Below the pieces are notes generated by a model. That model saw only the letters and a list, made by a program, of their open reading frames with translations. It had not been told where the DNA came from and made no database searches. From Methanobrevibacter sp. (GTDB taxonomy: Archaea; Methanobacteriota; Methanobacteria; Methanobacteriales; Methanobacteriaceae), in assembly GCA_017473945.1 (NCBI GenBank), contig JAFUIW010000001.1, forward strand, positions 1 to 64,000: a stretch of DNA of 64,000 bases. The letters are read 5' to 3'. Shown piece after piece: positions 27,567-37,476 of the stretch. Positions within the stretch are counted from its first letter, which is position 1. Each line of letters starts with the position of its first letter. The translations under genes and the position numbers were made by a program.

Positions 27567-27575
27567 TAAAACACT

Positions 27576-27612
27576 TGAAGAGTAAACATACTCTTCAATT
27601 TTTTTCTTTTTT
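27576..27612 (+). terminator. Terminator after the 1293-residue adhesin
   Basis: TTGAAGAGT (27576-27584) pairs with ACTCTTCAA (27591-27599), followed by a T-rich tail. The remaining gap to 27824 is AT-rich with an AAAGGAGC ribosome site near the next start and nothing else recognised. Confidence 0.7.
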
Positions 27613-27824
27613 TATTCAATAAATTTATCTTGGGGAGTGTCCGATAATTATTGGATTTTCGAATCTCCTTTTTATATTTTTTTTACTTTTAATTAGATTA
27701 CTCTTTTTCACAGATTTATATTATTCATAACTTTAATGAATCAATTCTTAATATTTTATTTAAATGTTTTAAATTAATATTAAGAGTTTCATAAAAGTTT
27801 ATTTTTCATAAAAGGAGCTGTTTT

Positions 27825-30800
27825 ATGAATTATAAATACCTTATCTTGATGTTATTTGTTTTGTTTTTAAGTATGAGTATGGTATCTGCAAATGAAATCG
27901 GAGATAATATCACATCAATAAATGATGAACCAACAATGGAAAGTGTAGATAATATTTCCTCTTTAAGTGTTGAATCTCCAAGTGAAACTGTAGATAATAT
28001 TGACTGTGTGAATGAAAATAGTAATCTTAATGATTCAAATATTCTTAAATCTTCCTCTCAATATGTATTTCAAAGTGGGGAAGATGTTATTGTAGTAAAT
28101 GATTGGAATGAATTACAATATTATTGTGCACAAACGGATAAAGATTATACTTTAAAATTAAAAGAAAACACTAATTTCTACCCTCAAGACCCTCATGACC
28201 CGATTTATCAAATTAAAATTAAGAATAATGTAAAAATTATTGGGAGTGATGGAGCATATATTGGTGATGAATCACAAAATGTTCGAGACATACGTTTTGT
28301 AGCATTTTTAATTGAAGACAATTTAAAATCTGCTTCATTAAATATTGAAAATGTTACTTTCAAACATATTTGGGTTGTTTATTCTGCTTTGGGTGCTGGT
28401 GGAACACGTGATGGTATATTTATGCAGATGGGTGGAAAAAAGAACAATATTTTTAAAAATTGTATTTTTCATGATGTTCTTTCCCAGTATGGGCATGCAA
28501 CAATTGTTTATCTTAAAAAAGGATCTGCTACTTTAGATAATTGTAGTTTTATAAATTGTACTAGTGGATATGGTGCAGTTAGTGTCTATGATCCAAGTAG
28601 TGTGAAATCTACAGATATGATTGTTCGTAATTGTTATTTTGAAAATAACTATGCTTCTACAGAACCGGGTTGTATTAATAATTGTGGTAAGTTAACTGTT
28701 TATAATACTACTTTTGTTAAGAATAGGTCTTTTTGGTGGGCAGGAGCAATACATACTCACAATGGAGGTAATACTACTATTTATGATTCTAATTTCACTG
28801 ATAATGTTGCTGGTTGGAATGGTGGAGCATTATACACATATAGTTATTTACAAATTTATAATTCTGTATTTATAGGTAACAATTGTACTACTAATGCTGG
28901 TGGTGGTGCAATAGGTGCATGTTCACACCAAACTGATCCACATATTTATATTAAAAATTGTCTTTTTAAGGATAATAATAACAATTGTTGGGCTACTGAT
29001 GAATTATCTAATGATTTAGGAAATGGTGGTGCTATAGCTTTTATGGATGCCGGTTCACTCACTGTTTTGGATAGTACTTTTGTTGCTAATTCTGCAGCAT
29101 ATGGTGCTGCAATCAGAGCTATGGATGTTGCTACATATGGGTCACCAGATATTATTATTGTAAATAATTCATTTATAAATCATACTAGGCATAATGATGT
29201 TTTAATGCTTCATGTGGATGGAACTATCCTCAATGTTTCTAATAATTATTTTGAAGGTAATTCTATTGTATTTTCTAAGCTAACTCTCACTAAATTAAGT
29301 GAAGGCAGGGAACAGGCAACATTGCAAATTAATGCTTCTTTAAAAAATCCATCTTATTATGATGAGGATATTTTAGATAAAACATTGTATGATGTTTACA
29401 TCAATAATAAATATGTAAAAACTGTAAATACAACAGTTTTCACTGTCGATTTTGGTGATTTGGATATTTGTGATGTTTATGTCATTCCAACAATTTCAAA
29501 TAGAAAATCCAATGAAGTAACCATAACAAGCACTAGGGAATATGTATTCGTTTCTAAAAGTAATGGAAATGATTCTAACAATGGAATTTCTAGAGACAAT
29601 CCAGTTAGCACTATTAAAAGAGCGTTGGAGCTTGCAAATGTTTGTCAAAACATTATTTTGTTAGATGGTGATTACTCAGAAAGTGATATTCAAATTGATT
29701 ACGGTGTCACAATCAAAGGTGAAGGCAATGCTACATTAACGGGCACTACATCATTTATCAGTAACGCTAACTTCACTTTGAAAAATCTGAAAATCAATAA
29801 TTTGAACACTGAGAATTTCATCAAGCAAAATAAGGACAATCTTGTCATTTCCAATTGTATTTTAACCAACAACAATGCAATTTTAGTCTACAATAACGGT
29901 TTTTCTTCTTTAACCAATTCCATATTGTTAAACAATTCTAAAGTAGTTGATGGCAACATTAATGATTGTGTTTTGGATTATAATTGGTGGGGCAATGTTC
30001 CTTCAGAGTTAAGTAATTATATTACTTTAAATCTAACTTCTGATGTTAATGCTTTGGAAAATAATCAAAAAGCAAACGTTAAAGCTGTGTTCTATTTAAA
30101 TGATGGAAGCAAATACACAAACTTACCAGATATCAATCTTGACGTCACAGTATTGAATGGTGTTGCAAGCCAAAGTACTGTCAATATTGATTCTAGTATT
30201 GTTTACACTTTAACTGCTTTTAGTGATGGTGCTTTAACTGTTAGTTATAATAACATTAACATCACTAAGTCTTTTGAGTTTTTAAAGTCTAATCCAAGCA
30301 TTTCATTAGATACTAATGATATAATGTTTGGTGATGATGTAATTGTCACTGTAACTACTCCAAGTGATGTGGAAGGTAATTTAACTTGCACTATTGGAAA
30401 CCTTTCACAAACTAAAGCAATCCAATCTGCAAAATCCACTTTCACATTTGAAAACTTAAAAGCAGACACATACACTATTACTGTAACATACACCGGTGAT
30501 AAGAAGTATCTCTCTAAAGAGTTAACTTCAACAGTTAATGTTAACAAGTATGAATCCACCACTAAATTGAATCTTAGCACTGTTAATGTTGGTGAGGATG
30601 TAATTATAACAATTACCACAACTGCTACTTCAACTGGTAATGTTACTTTATCAATTAATGATAACGTTCAAACTTTAAAATTAATTGATTCCAAGGCAAA
30701 CTTCACTATTAAAAACATTAAAAGAGGAGATTATCGTATCAGTGCTGTTTATAATGGTGATGAGAAATATTTGACAAGTCAAGACTCCAAGTTCATTGAA

Positions 30801-33800
30801 GTGGATAATTTAAATGCTACAATGTCTATTAAAACAGATGATATCTCTTATGGTGATGTAGCAGTAATTAAAGTCACTTTAAATGATGATGCTTTTGGAA
30901 ATATTACAGTAACTGTTGATGGCAAATCAAACCAATCTAAATTATCTAATGGTAAAGCTGAAGTTACATTCGCCAATCTTGATGCAGGATCTAATAAAAA
31001 CATCAGTGTATTCTACACAGGTGATGATACATACTTCAACTTGACCAAAACAAGTACTTTCAATATTGCAAAGGCTGATTTAACATTTTCTATCTCTTCT
31101 AGTGATATTAAGATTGGTCAATTTGCTGAGATTGTCATTACTGTTCCGTCAAAGACTACTGGTACTTTCACAATCGGTGAGGATGTAATCAATATTCCTA
31201 TGTCTGGGGAGATTTCATATGTCATTTCTGATTTGGCAATCGGCAACTACACATACACTGCAACATACAACGGTAACAATTACTACACTGTATCCAACTC
31301 TACCAGTTTCACTGTTAGTGAGTATCCGATTCCACAGGTTTCAGATGAAGGTTTCAACACCCAAAACTCTCATAAATCCCAGTATGAAACCACAACTAAT
31401 GGAAATATCGCTTTTACTATTCCATTTAATGAAACTTTATCAGGGGATTTGGTGATTGACAGTTTTGGTAATGTTTACTTGCCAACTCAATCTGGTATCT
31501 ATGCATTTAATCAGACTTGTAAATTATGGTATTTCACATCCACTGCTGCGGCAGGTAACCTTTCTGGAATTGCAATCAGCCGTGATGTCATCATTGCACC
31601 TAAATCCGGTGATACATTATACTTCATCAATCAGACTTCTGGTGAGAGATGGGGGGAATCCAATATATATCAGGGTTCCAGTTTCTTTGCTCCGGTAGTT
31701 GATGAGGGTGCAACTTTATATATTGTAAGTGAGTATCAGTTCAGTTCTGAAGACTATAAGCTCACAATTGTTCCGTATAAGTTGTGGGAGAAAGGAGGTG
31801 ATCCAACATTAGTAACAATAGGTAATACTCAGCCATTGTGTTCTCCAACCTTAAACGAGAACATTATTGTGGTTGTCTCAGACAATAGGTTAAGAATAAT
31901 TGATGCTAAGTCATTGCAGACTATTGCAATCAAATCAGGTAATTATTTGCCTATAAGACCAATCATTGGTGAAGGCAATATTGTTTATGCTCTGTTAAGT
32001 GACAGTGTTGTTGCGTATAATGGTAATGGTGTGCAGGTTTGGAAAACCAAAGTCACAGGAGGAATCGGATCCACAATAGCATTAGACAATGAGCAAGGCC
32101 TATACCATATCAATGCTAAAGGAATTATCTATAAGTATGATATTGTTGACGGTACTCAGTCCAAGTTTTCAAATTTAAAGGTAACTTCAGGAATCCTTAT
32201 TGATGCCAACAATAATGTATACTTTGGATCAAACAACATGTTCTATGCTCTTGACAGTGAAGGAAACATCCTCTGGAAATCTGATTTAGGCTCTAAAATT
32301 ATTGGAAATCCTGTCATGGATGCTTCCGGTCTGATTTATGTTCCAACCGAAAACAGCATCACAGCACTAACATATGCACCTTTAAGAAATGCAATCAATG
32401 TTACTGTAGAGGATATTTTTGTTGGCCAGACCGCTGAAGTTAAAATCACAGCAGACTCTCAAATCGTAAATAAGTTCACATACACAATCAACGGTGAAAC
32501 ATTCACCAGTGATGCTGGAACAATCATTAAGACATTGTCCGATTTGGCTTTAGGCAATTACACTGTTGAGGTTTCATATGTGGGTGATGCTAGATTTGCA
32601 AGTCAAAATGATGTATTCACTTTTGAGGTTAAAAAGTTCACTCCAGCATTAACTGCTTCAGCTGGAAACATTACTGTTGGTGAGACTTTAGTAATCAGAA
32701 TAGATACTAACGTAACTGGTGTAATCTATGCAATAGTCGACGGCAATAACTACACTGCAAAAAATAACATTATCTCAATTGCAAATCTTAAAGCAGACAA
32801 CTACACTGCTTCTATTGTATATGTTGGAGATGATAAATACAATTCTATAACCAAAGAGCTTAAGTTCATTGTATCTAAAATAGGTGTCTCTCTTGATGAT
32901 GCTTTAAGCATTTCTGATGATAACACTACATTTACAGTTAAGTTGGCTGGTGATGCAACAGGTAGTTTAACCGTCAGTGTTGATAATACCAAATACAGTG
33001 AAAACGTTAAAGCAGGTTCAGCCGAAGTTGTAATTCCAAAATTAAGTGAAGGACCACACAACATCCAAATCACTTATTCAGGTGATGAGAAATATCTCTC
33101 TGACACTAAAAGCATAGTCCTTGTTGGTGAGAAAATAACTCCTGAGGATAACACAACAGATCCTATTGAAAACACTACTAACTCCACACCTGGAAACGAC
33201 ACCAATCCTAATGAAAACACTACCGCTCCATACGTCAACGTTTCAGATGATGCGTTCAGCATTCCTGAAAATGGCAGTGATTATAGTATTTCACTTCCGG
33301 GTGATGCTACTGGTACTTTGACTGTTACTGTTGATGGTAAGCCATACTCTCAAAACCTGACAAACGGTAAGGCTACAGTCACCATCCCTGAGTTAGGTGA
33401 GGGTTCTCATAATATTACTGTGTCTTATTCTGGTGACAGTAAATATGTGTCATGTTCCAAGTCTAGTGTTGTGGTTGTAAATCCTGTAAATGCAACCGGT
33501 AATACTACTGGAAATGCAACTGAAGGTAATGCTACCGGAAACACAACAGGCAATAACACTGGAAACGCTACTGTTCCGTCTGTGAATGTTTCTGATGATG
33601 CGTTTAGTATTCCTGAGAATGGTAGTGATTATAGTATTTCTCTTCTGGGTGATGCTACAGGTACTTTGACTGTTACTGTTGATGGTAAGCCATACTCTCA
33701 AAACCTGACAAACGGTAAGGCTACTGTTACTATTCCTGAGTTGGGTGTGGGTTCTCATAATATTACTGTGTCTTATTCTGGTGACAGTAAATATGTGCCA

Positions 33801-34715
33801 ATTTCTAAATCAAGTGTTGTTGTTATAAATCCGGTAAACACAACAGGAAATAACACCGGAAATATAACTGATGGAAATAATACTGGAAACACAACTGGTA
33901 ATGCTACAGGAAACACTACTGCTCCGTCAGTTAATGTTTCAGATGAAGCGTTCACTATTCCGGCATCAGGCAATGAATACAGCATTTCACTTCCGGGTGA
34001 TGCTACTGGTACTTTGACTGTTACTGTTGATGGTGTTCCATACTCTCAAAACCTGACAAATGGTAAGGCCACAGTCACTATCCCTGAATTAAGTGAGGGC
34101 TCACACAACATCACTGTAACATACTCCGGTGACGGCAAGTATGCTCCAACATCCAAGTCCAGTGTTGTTGTAAAAGAGCATGTTCCAGTATTAAAGCTCA
34201 CTGCTTCCAACCTAAGCATGCTTTACACTTCAGGCAAGTACTTCAAGGTCAGGTTAACAAGTGACGGCAAACCTTTAACCAATGAAAAGGTTAAGATTAG
34301 AATTAACGGTAAGACTTACACTAAAACAACCGATAAGAATGGTTATGCTTCAATTAAAATCAGTTTGGCTCCAAAAGCCTATACTGTTAAAGCAACCTAT
34401 GGTGATTTAACAATTACCAAAAAGGTTACCGTTAAAAGCATCATTAAAGCCAAAAACGTCAAGGCCAAAAGGTCTGCTAAGACCGTTAAAATTAAAGTCA
34501 CTTTGAAAAAGGTCAACGGCAAATACCTCAAAAACAAGAAAGTAACCTTGAAGTTCAACAAGAAGACTTTCAAGGTTAAAACCAACAAGAAAGGTGTTGC
34601 TACTTTCACTATCAAAAATAGTGTCTATAAAAAGCTCAAAACAAACAAGAAGTACACCTATCAGGTCATCTACGGCAAAGACAAGGTGAAAAAAACTATA
34701 AAATTTAAAAAATAG
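27825..34715 (+). CDS. Giant adhesin-like protein with beta-helix, Ig repeats and beta-propeller
   Basis: 2296 residues starting after AAAGGAGC. Signal peptide MNYKYLILMLFVLFLSMSM; beta-helix at about residues 100-490 (NCGKLTVYNTTFVKN, STFVANSAAYGAAIRAM), a second one at about 565-730 starting YVFVSKSNGNDSNNGISRDN; Ig-like repeats about 740-1160; a PQQ-type beta-propeller about 1168-1522 (GNVYLPTQSGIYAFNQ, NNVYFGSNNMFYALDSEGN); more Ig repeats; three near-identical Ig units with Asn/Thr/Gly linkers (about 1797-2112); and a Lys-rich C-terminal domain. Surface exposure is likely; ligand unknown. The many NxT sites suggest N-glycosylation. Confidence 0.9.
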   Translation: MNYKYLILMLFVLFLSMSMVSANEIGDNITSINDEPTMESVDNISSLSVESPSETVDNIDCVNENSNLNDSNILKSSSQYVFQSGEDVIVVNDWNELQYYCAQTDKDYTLKLKENTNFYPQDPHDPIYQIKIKNNVKIIGSDGAYIGDESQNVRDIRFVAFLIEDNLKSASLNIENVTFKHIWVVYSALGAGGTRDGIFMQMGGKKNNIFKNCIFHDVLSQYGHATIVYLKKGSATLDNCSFINCTSGYGAVSVYDPSSVKSTDMIVRNCYFENNYASTEPGCINNCGKLTVYNTTFVKNRSFWWAGAIHTHNGGNTTIYDSNFTDNVAGWNGGALYTYSYLQIYNSVFIGNNCTTNAGGGAIGACSHQTDPHIYIKNCLFKDNNNNCWATDELSNDLGNGGAIAFMDAGSLTVLDSTFVANSAAYGAAIRAMDVATYGSPDIIIVNNSFINHTRHNDVLMLHVDGTILNVSNNYFEGNSIVFSKLTLTKLSEGREQATLQINASLKNPSYYDEDILDKTLYDVYINNKYVKTVNTTVFTVDFGDLDICDVYVIPTISNRKSNEVTITSTREYVFVSKSNGNDSNNGISRDNPVSTIKRALELANVCQNIILLDGDYSESDIQIDYGVTIKGEGNATLTGTTSFISNANFTLKNLKINNLNTENFIKQNKDNLVISNCILTNNNAILVYNNGFSSLTNSILLNNSKVVDGNINDCVLDYNWWGNVPSELSNYITLNLTSDVNALENNQKANVKAVFYLNDGSKYTNLPDINLDVTVLNGVASQSTVNIDSSIVYTLTAFSDGALTVSYNNINITKSFEFLKSNPSISLDTNDIMFGDDVIVTVTTPSDVEGNLTCTIGNLSQTKAIQSAKSTFTFENLKADTYTITVTYTGDKKYLSKELTSTVNVNKYESTTKLNLSTVNVGEDVIITITTTATSTGNVTLSINDNVQTLKLIDSKANFTIKNIKRGDYRISAVYNGDEKYLTSQDSKFIEVDNLNATMSIKTDDISYGDVAVIKVTLNDDAFGNITVTVDGKSNQSKLSNGKAEVTFANLDAGSNKNISVFYTGDDTYFNLTKTSTFNIAKADLTFSISSSDIKIGQFAEIVITVPSKTTGTFTIGEDVINIPMSGEISYVISDLAIGNYTYTATYNGNNYYTVSNSTSFTVSEYPIPQVSDEGFNTQNSHKSQYETTTNGNIAFTIPFNETLSGDLVIDSFGNVYLPTQSGIYAFNQTCKLWYFTSTAAAGNLSGIAISRDVIIAPKSGDTLYFINQTSGERWGESNIYQGSSFFAPVVDEGATLYIVSEYQFSSEDYKLTIVPYKLWEKGGDPTLVTIGNTQPLCSPTLNENIIVVVSDNRLRIIDAKSLQTIAIKSGNYLPIRPIIGEGNIVYALLSDSVVAYNGNGVQVWKTKVTGGIGSTIALDNEQGLYHINAKGIIYKYDIVDGTQSKFSNLKVTSGILIDANNNVYFGSNNMFYALDSEGNILWKSDLGSKIIGNPVMDASGLIYVPTENSITALTYAPLRNAINVTVEDIFVGQTAEVKITADSQIVNKFTYTINGETFTSDAGTIIKTLSDLALGNYTVEVSYVGDARFASQNDVFTFEVKKFTPALTASAGNITVGETLVIRIDTNVTGVIYAIVDGNNYTAKNNIISIANLKADNYTASIVYVGDDKYNSITKELKFIVSKIGVSLDDALSISDDNTTFTVKLAGDATGSLTVSVDNTKYSENVKAGSAEVVIPKLSEGPHNIQITYSGDEKYLSDTKSIVLVGEKITPEDNTTDPIENTTNSTPGNDTNPNENTTAPYVNVSDDAFSIPENGSDYSISLPGDATGTLTVTVDGKPYSQNLTNGKATVTIPELGEGSHNITVSYSGDSKYVSCSKSSVVVVNPVNATGNTTGNATEGNATGNTTGNNTGNATVPSVNVSDDAFSIPENGSDYSISLLGDATGTLTVTVDGKPYSQNLTNGKATVTIPELGVGSHNITVSYSGDSKYVPISKSSVVVINPVNTTGNNTGNITDGNNTGNTTGNATGNTTAPSVNVSDEAFTIPASGNEYSISLPGDATGTLTVTVDGVPYSQNLTNGKATVTIPELSEGSHNITVTYSGDGKYAPTSKSSVVVKEHVPVLKLTASNLSMLYTSGKYFKVRLTSDGKPLTNEKVKIRINGKTYTKTTDKNGYASIKISLAPKAYTVKATYGDLTITKKVTVKSIIKAKNVKAKRSAKTVKIKVTLKKVNGKYLKNKKVTLKFNKKTFKVKTNKKGVATFTIKNSVYKKLKTNKKYTYQVIYGKDKVKKTIKFKK
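33215..34160 (+). repeat. Three near-identical Ig-domain repeats with NTTGN linkers
   Basis: Each unit starts VNVSD(D/E)AF(S/T)IP and contains GDATGTLTVTVDG, SQNLTNGKATVTIPEL and SHNITV(S/T)YSGD. Long blocks are identical in DNA as well, such as the segment encoding DATGTLTVTVDGKPYSQNL in the first two copies, showing recent duplication or gene conversion. Linkers are strings of NATGNTTGN, rich in N-glycosylation sequons. Confidence 0.85.
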
Positions 34716-34753
34716 TGAGGAATTTCACATTCCTCAACTTTTTTCTTTTTTTC
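34716..34753 (+). terminator. Terminator after the giant adhesin
   Basis: TGAGGAAT (34716-34723) pairs with ATTCCTCA (34729-34736), followed by CTTTTTTC and more T. It starts directly at the stop codon. The gap up to 35019 then has an AT-rich promoter region (AAATTATATATAAC near 34920) for the integrase. Confidence 0.75.
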
Positions 34754-35019
34754 ATATACTCCATTATCAATTCATGTGATATTTTCACACACATTAGTTA
34801 ATTTAATCAGTTTTACAAGCAATTAAATTACATTATAATTTTTTCTTGCTAAAATTATTCCACGTCTTTTAAAGCATTCGATTAGTTTTTTTCATTGATG
34901 GTTTCCTTTCAGTTACATAAATTATATATAACTGGTGGATAACTTTTATACCACGGAATGGATTTTTTTGGTAGTTTTAATCTTTCTATCTTAAAAAAAT
35001 CAAAAGTGAGGTAATAAAA

Positions 35020-36069
35020 TTGTATTTTACAAATGACCAGGAATTAATTGATGATTTTCACTTGAAATCAGGTCACAGTCTCGGATCTATCCGCTCATAT
35101 AAGTCTGTATTTAACAAGTACAGGAATTTCCATGAAATGAGTCTGTGTGAACTTCTAGCAGAAGCGATAGGAGAGCAGGAAAACCACACTCCCCAAAACA
35201 GGTTAAGTATCTATGACAGGATAATCTCATTTAGGGATTATCTTGTTAAAAACAGTATTGGAAATACCGTTACTAATTCTGTATCTAAAATCAAGACATT
35301 CTACTATTACAACAGAGTGGCAGTGCCATTTATACCACCATTAAACAGTAACAACATTGCTAAAAACGACATTATAAGTTTTGCTGATTTGCCAACAAAG
35401 GATGAGTTGAGACTTGCCCTGAAGTTTGCGGATGATGATTTAAAGCTCTGGATTCTGGTTCTTATCTCTTCAGGTGCAACCAGATGTGAGGCCAAGTCAA
35501 TGACAAACAGGACATTATTTGAGGGTACACAATCATATCACAAAAAGGACAATTTCCCTGAGGCTTTAAAATATCTCTCACGCAGGAACAATATTGTCTG
35601 CACATGTAATCTGATCAGACGGAAAACAGATAAGCCGTACTATACTTTCCTCAATCCCGAATGCGTTCAAAGGATTGCCAGAATCAAGCTGAAACAGGGT
35701 GATTTTGATTTGGAAAGTCCGCTTCTCAAGTATGATGTCAACCATGTTAACCGTAAGTTTAAAAAGTTAAATGATTATTTGGGTTTCGGGGAGGTTGGAG
35801 GATATGCAAGGCTTCGCCCGCACATGCTAAGGAAATTCAACGCAACACATCTCACTCAGGGCTCTATGAATGATGACCTTTTGGGAATGGATCTTGTTGA
35901 TGAGCTTCACGGCCGTGGAAAAAACAAGACTCGGGAAGCCTACTATAAGGACAATCCAGAATATCTTAAAAGAAAATACATCATGGCAATGAACAACATT
36001 TCTCTTTATCGAAGATATAGTCATGAGATTGACAACGATAAAATTAAGGTAATCTCAAAGCCTCTATAA
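35020..36069 (+). CDS. Tyrosine recombinase, phage integrase
   Basis: 349 residues with a TTG start at 35020, placed seven bases after GTGAGGTAA. An N-terminal SAM-like core-binding part (SLGSIRSYKSVFNKYRNFHE) is followed by the catalytic domain: Arg I in ISSGATRCEAKSMT (near 155), HMLRKFNATHL (His near 268, Arg 271), and the nucleophile Tyr in REAYYKDNPEYL (near 309). It would integrate and excise the prophage. Fibre genes lie directly to the right and adhesins to the left; I could not identify att core sequences. Confidence 0.9.
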   Translation: MYFTNDQELIDDFHLKSGHSLGSIRSYKSVFNKYRNFHEMSLCELLAEAIGEQENHTPQNRLSIYDRIISFRDYLVKNSIGNTVTNSVSKIKTFYYYNRVAVPFIPPLNSNNIAKNDIISFADLPTKDELRLALKFADDDLKLWILVLISSGATRCEAKSMTNRTLFEGTQSYHKKDNFPEALKYLSRRNNIVCTCNLIRRKTDKPYYTFLNPECVQRIARIKLKQGDFDLESPLLKYDVNHVNRKFKKLNDYLGFGEVGGYARLRPHMLRKFNATHLTQGSMNDDLLGMDLVDELHGRGKNKTREAYYKDNPEYLKRKYIMAMNNISLYRRYSHEIDNDKIKVISKPL

Positions 36070-36250
36070 TAATTATTCTTTTTTTTATTCTTTTTTTTAT
36101 CGTTAGGATTAAAATAAATTCATATCTGTAATTTTAATAAACAGTATTTAACATTAAACATGAAATCAATCTGGTTTTCTATTATGCCGATAGGCTATTT
36201 TATATAATGGAATTGTTGGCGTTAATTTCAATATTACTTTTTTTATTATA

Positions 36251-36284
36251 TTATTTATATAAAAAAAATAATAAAATATTAATT
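36251..36284 (+). promoter_or_regulatory. Phage-type promoter block directly before a start codon
   Basis: TTATTTATATAAAAAAAATA then ATAAAATATTAATT abuts the ATG at 36285. The TATA-like box lies about 25-30 bp before this ATG, so transcription would start at or next to it, giving a leaderless mRNA. The 36070-36250 gap otherwise shows only T-rich terminator-like DNA. Confidence 0.55.
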
Positions 36285-37475
36285 ATGACATTGCAGAAAA
36301 AATTACAAATCAATATTGTCATGAGCAATTACAATCAAAGAAGCGGCAGCTATTCATCCAGCTATGATTATATCTTTTTGGACAATTTAGCAAGCAGTTC
36401 CCATTCCAATTATTTTAGAAGTGATTTGAAAAACCTTAAAATCAAAACTGCTAACGGTAGTGAATGTCAGGTATTATACATTCCCTCTTACGGATTGCAA
36501 GGCGCAGCGATACTTGCAAGAGTTCCCGTTGGCCAGATTTCACAAACCACAAAGCTACTCCTGGATGTCCATGATACTGGAACAACCTTCCCAAGTACAT
36601 TATCAACAGGCGGTGATGTGCTGATGTTTGATGCAAACTCTGATACATACTCAAACTTTTTCATGAACTACTCAGGTTTAAGCATCAACAATGACTCAAC
36701 AGATAACGGAAGATATCTAAGAGCTAGATTTGTTCCAAACCTTGACGGAACCTCACCAACCGATTTAATCACAACATTTGCTTCAGGTCAATCTTTAAGT
36801 AACAATCGTGTTACTGTAGCCAGATTTAAACGTATTGGAGGTAATGTTGATGTTAATGATAATGCAACATATCATGGTTCAACTTTTGGAAATGTCATGA
36901 TGCAAGTTGACGGTAGTCTCACAACTTATGGAGTGGATACTAAAGGCACAACATGCTACTGGTCTGATGAGGAAAAGGACTATTGCATGTTTAATGGTGC
37001 TGAGACTTTAGTAATGGCCAGTTCCTTTGATGCTTATGCTTCAGGAAGTGACGGGGAGGGAAATTATAAACAATATCACCGTCACGGCCGTGTAGGTACT
37101 GGAACTTCAAATAACTCAGATTATCTGGAAGGATTCAGCAGAAACAATACTAGTAAGATTTATGAAACCAATTATGCGGAAATTCAAATCTCTCCAACAT
37201 TTTATGCAACAACAGATTTTGAAGATTTCAACTATGTTGACCTAAAATGGTTGTTAGTATTTCCATCCCCATTGTTTGCAGCCAACGGCATTCCTCAAGT
37301 AACAGTAACCAAAAGAGATAAAACTGGCATTCGATTATATAAAGGAAGTCATGAATATACCAAAGCTTACAAAGGCTCAACGTTAATGTGGGACGCTAAT
37401 GATGAGGACATGGACGATACTGGACTTCATATTCCAGATAAAATAATTAACCATAATTGGGATTGGGTGTTTTAA
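36285..37475 (+). CDS. Phage virion-associated protein, possibly tail/receptor-binding
   Basis: About 396 residues from ATG 36285 (MTLQKKLQINIVMSNYNQRS). The frame is open back to 36207, but those extra 26 residues translate the promoter block and fake a membrane helix. The protein is rich in Ser, Thr, Asn and Tyr and apparently all beta: ECQVLYIPSYGLQGAAILAR, STFGNVMMQVDGSLTTYGVD, KYETNY-type strands. The C-terminus has IRLYKGSHEYTKAYKGSTLM, repeated Lys-Gly turns seen in phage fibres. It starts the structural block after the integrase. Exact role unknown. Confidence 0.55.
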   Translation: MTLQKKLQINIVMSNYNQRSGSYSSSYDYIFLDNLASSSHSNYFRSDLKNLKIKTANGSECQVLYIPSYGLQGAAILARVPVGQISQTTKLLLDVHDTGTTFPSTLSTGGDVLMFDANSDTYSNFFMNYSGLSINNDSTDNGRYLRARFVPNLDGTSPTDLITTFASGQSLSNNRVTVARFKRIGGNVDVNDNATYHGSTFGNVMMQVDGSLTTYGVDTKGTTCYWSDEEKDYCMFNGAETLVMASSFDAYASGSDGEGNYKQYHRHGRVGTGTSNNSDYLEGFSRNNTSKIYETNYAEIQISPTFYATTDFEDFNYVDLKWLLVFPSPLFAANGIPQVTVTKRDKTGIRLYKGSHEYTKAYKGSTLMWDANDEDMDDTGLHIPDKIINHNWDWVF

Positions 37476-37476
37476 A

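Noticed and set aside
33215-34160. Regular repeats considered as CRISPR
   Set aside because: They are in-frame Ig-domain repeats of several hundred bases, not short repeats with spacers.
35000-36250. Search for att core repeats near the integrase
   Set aside because: No convincing direct repeat shared with the other element border was found by eye; a tRNA target is also absent.
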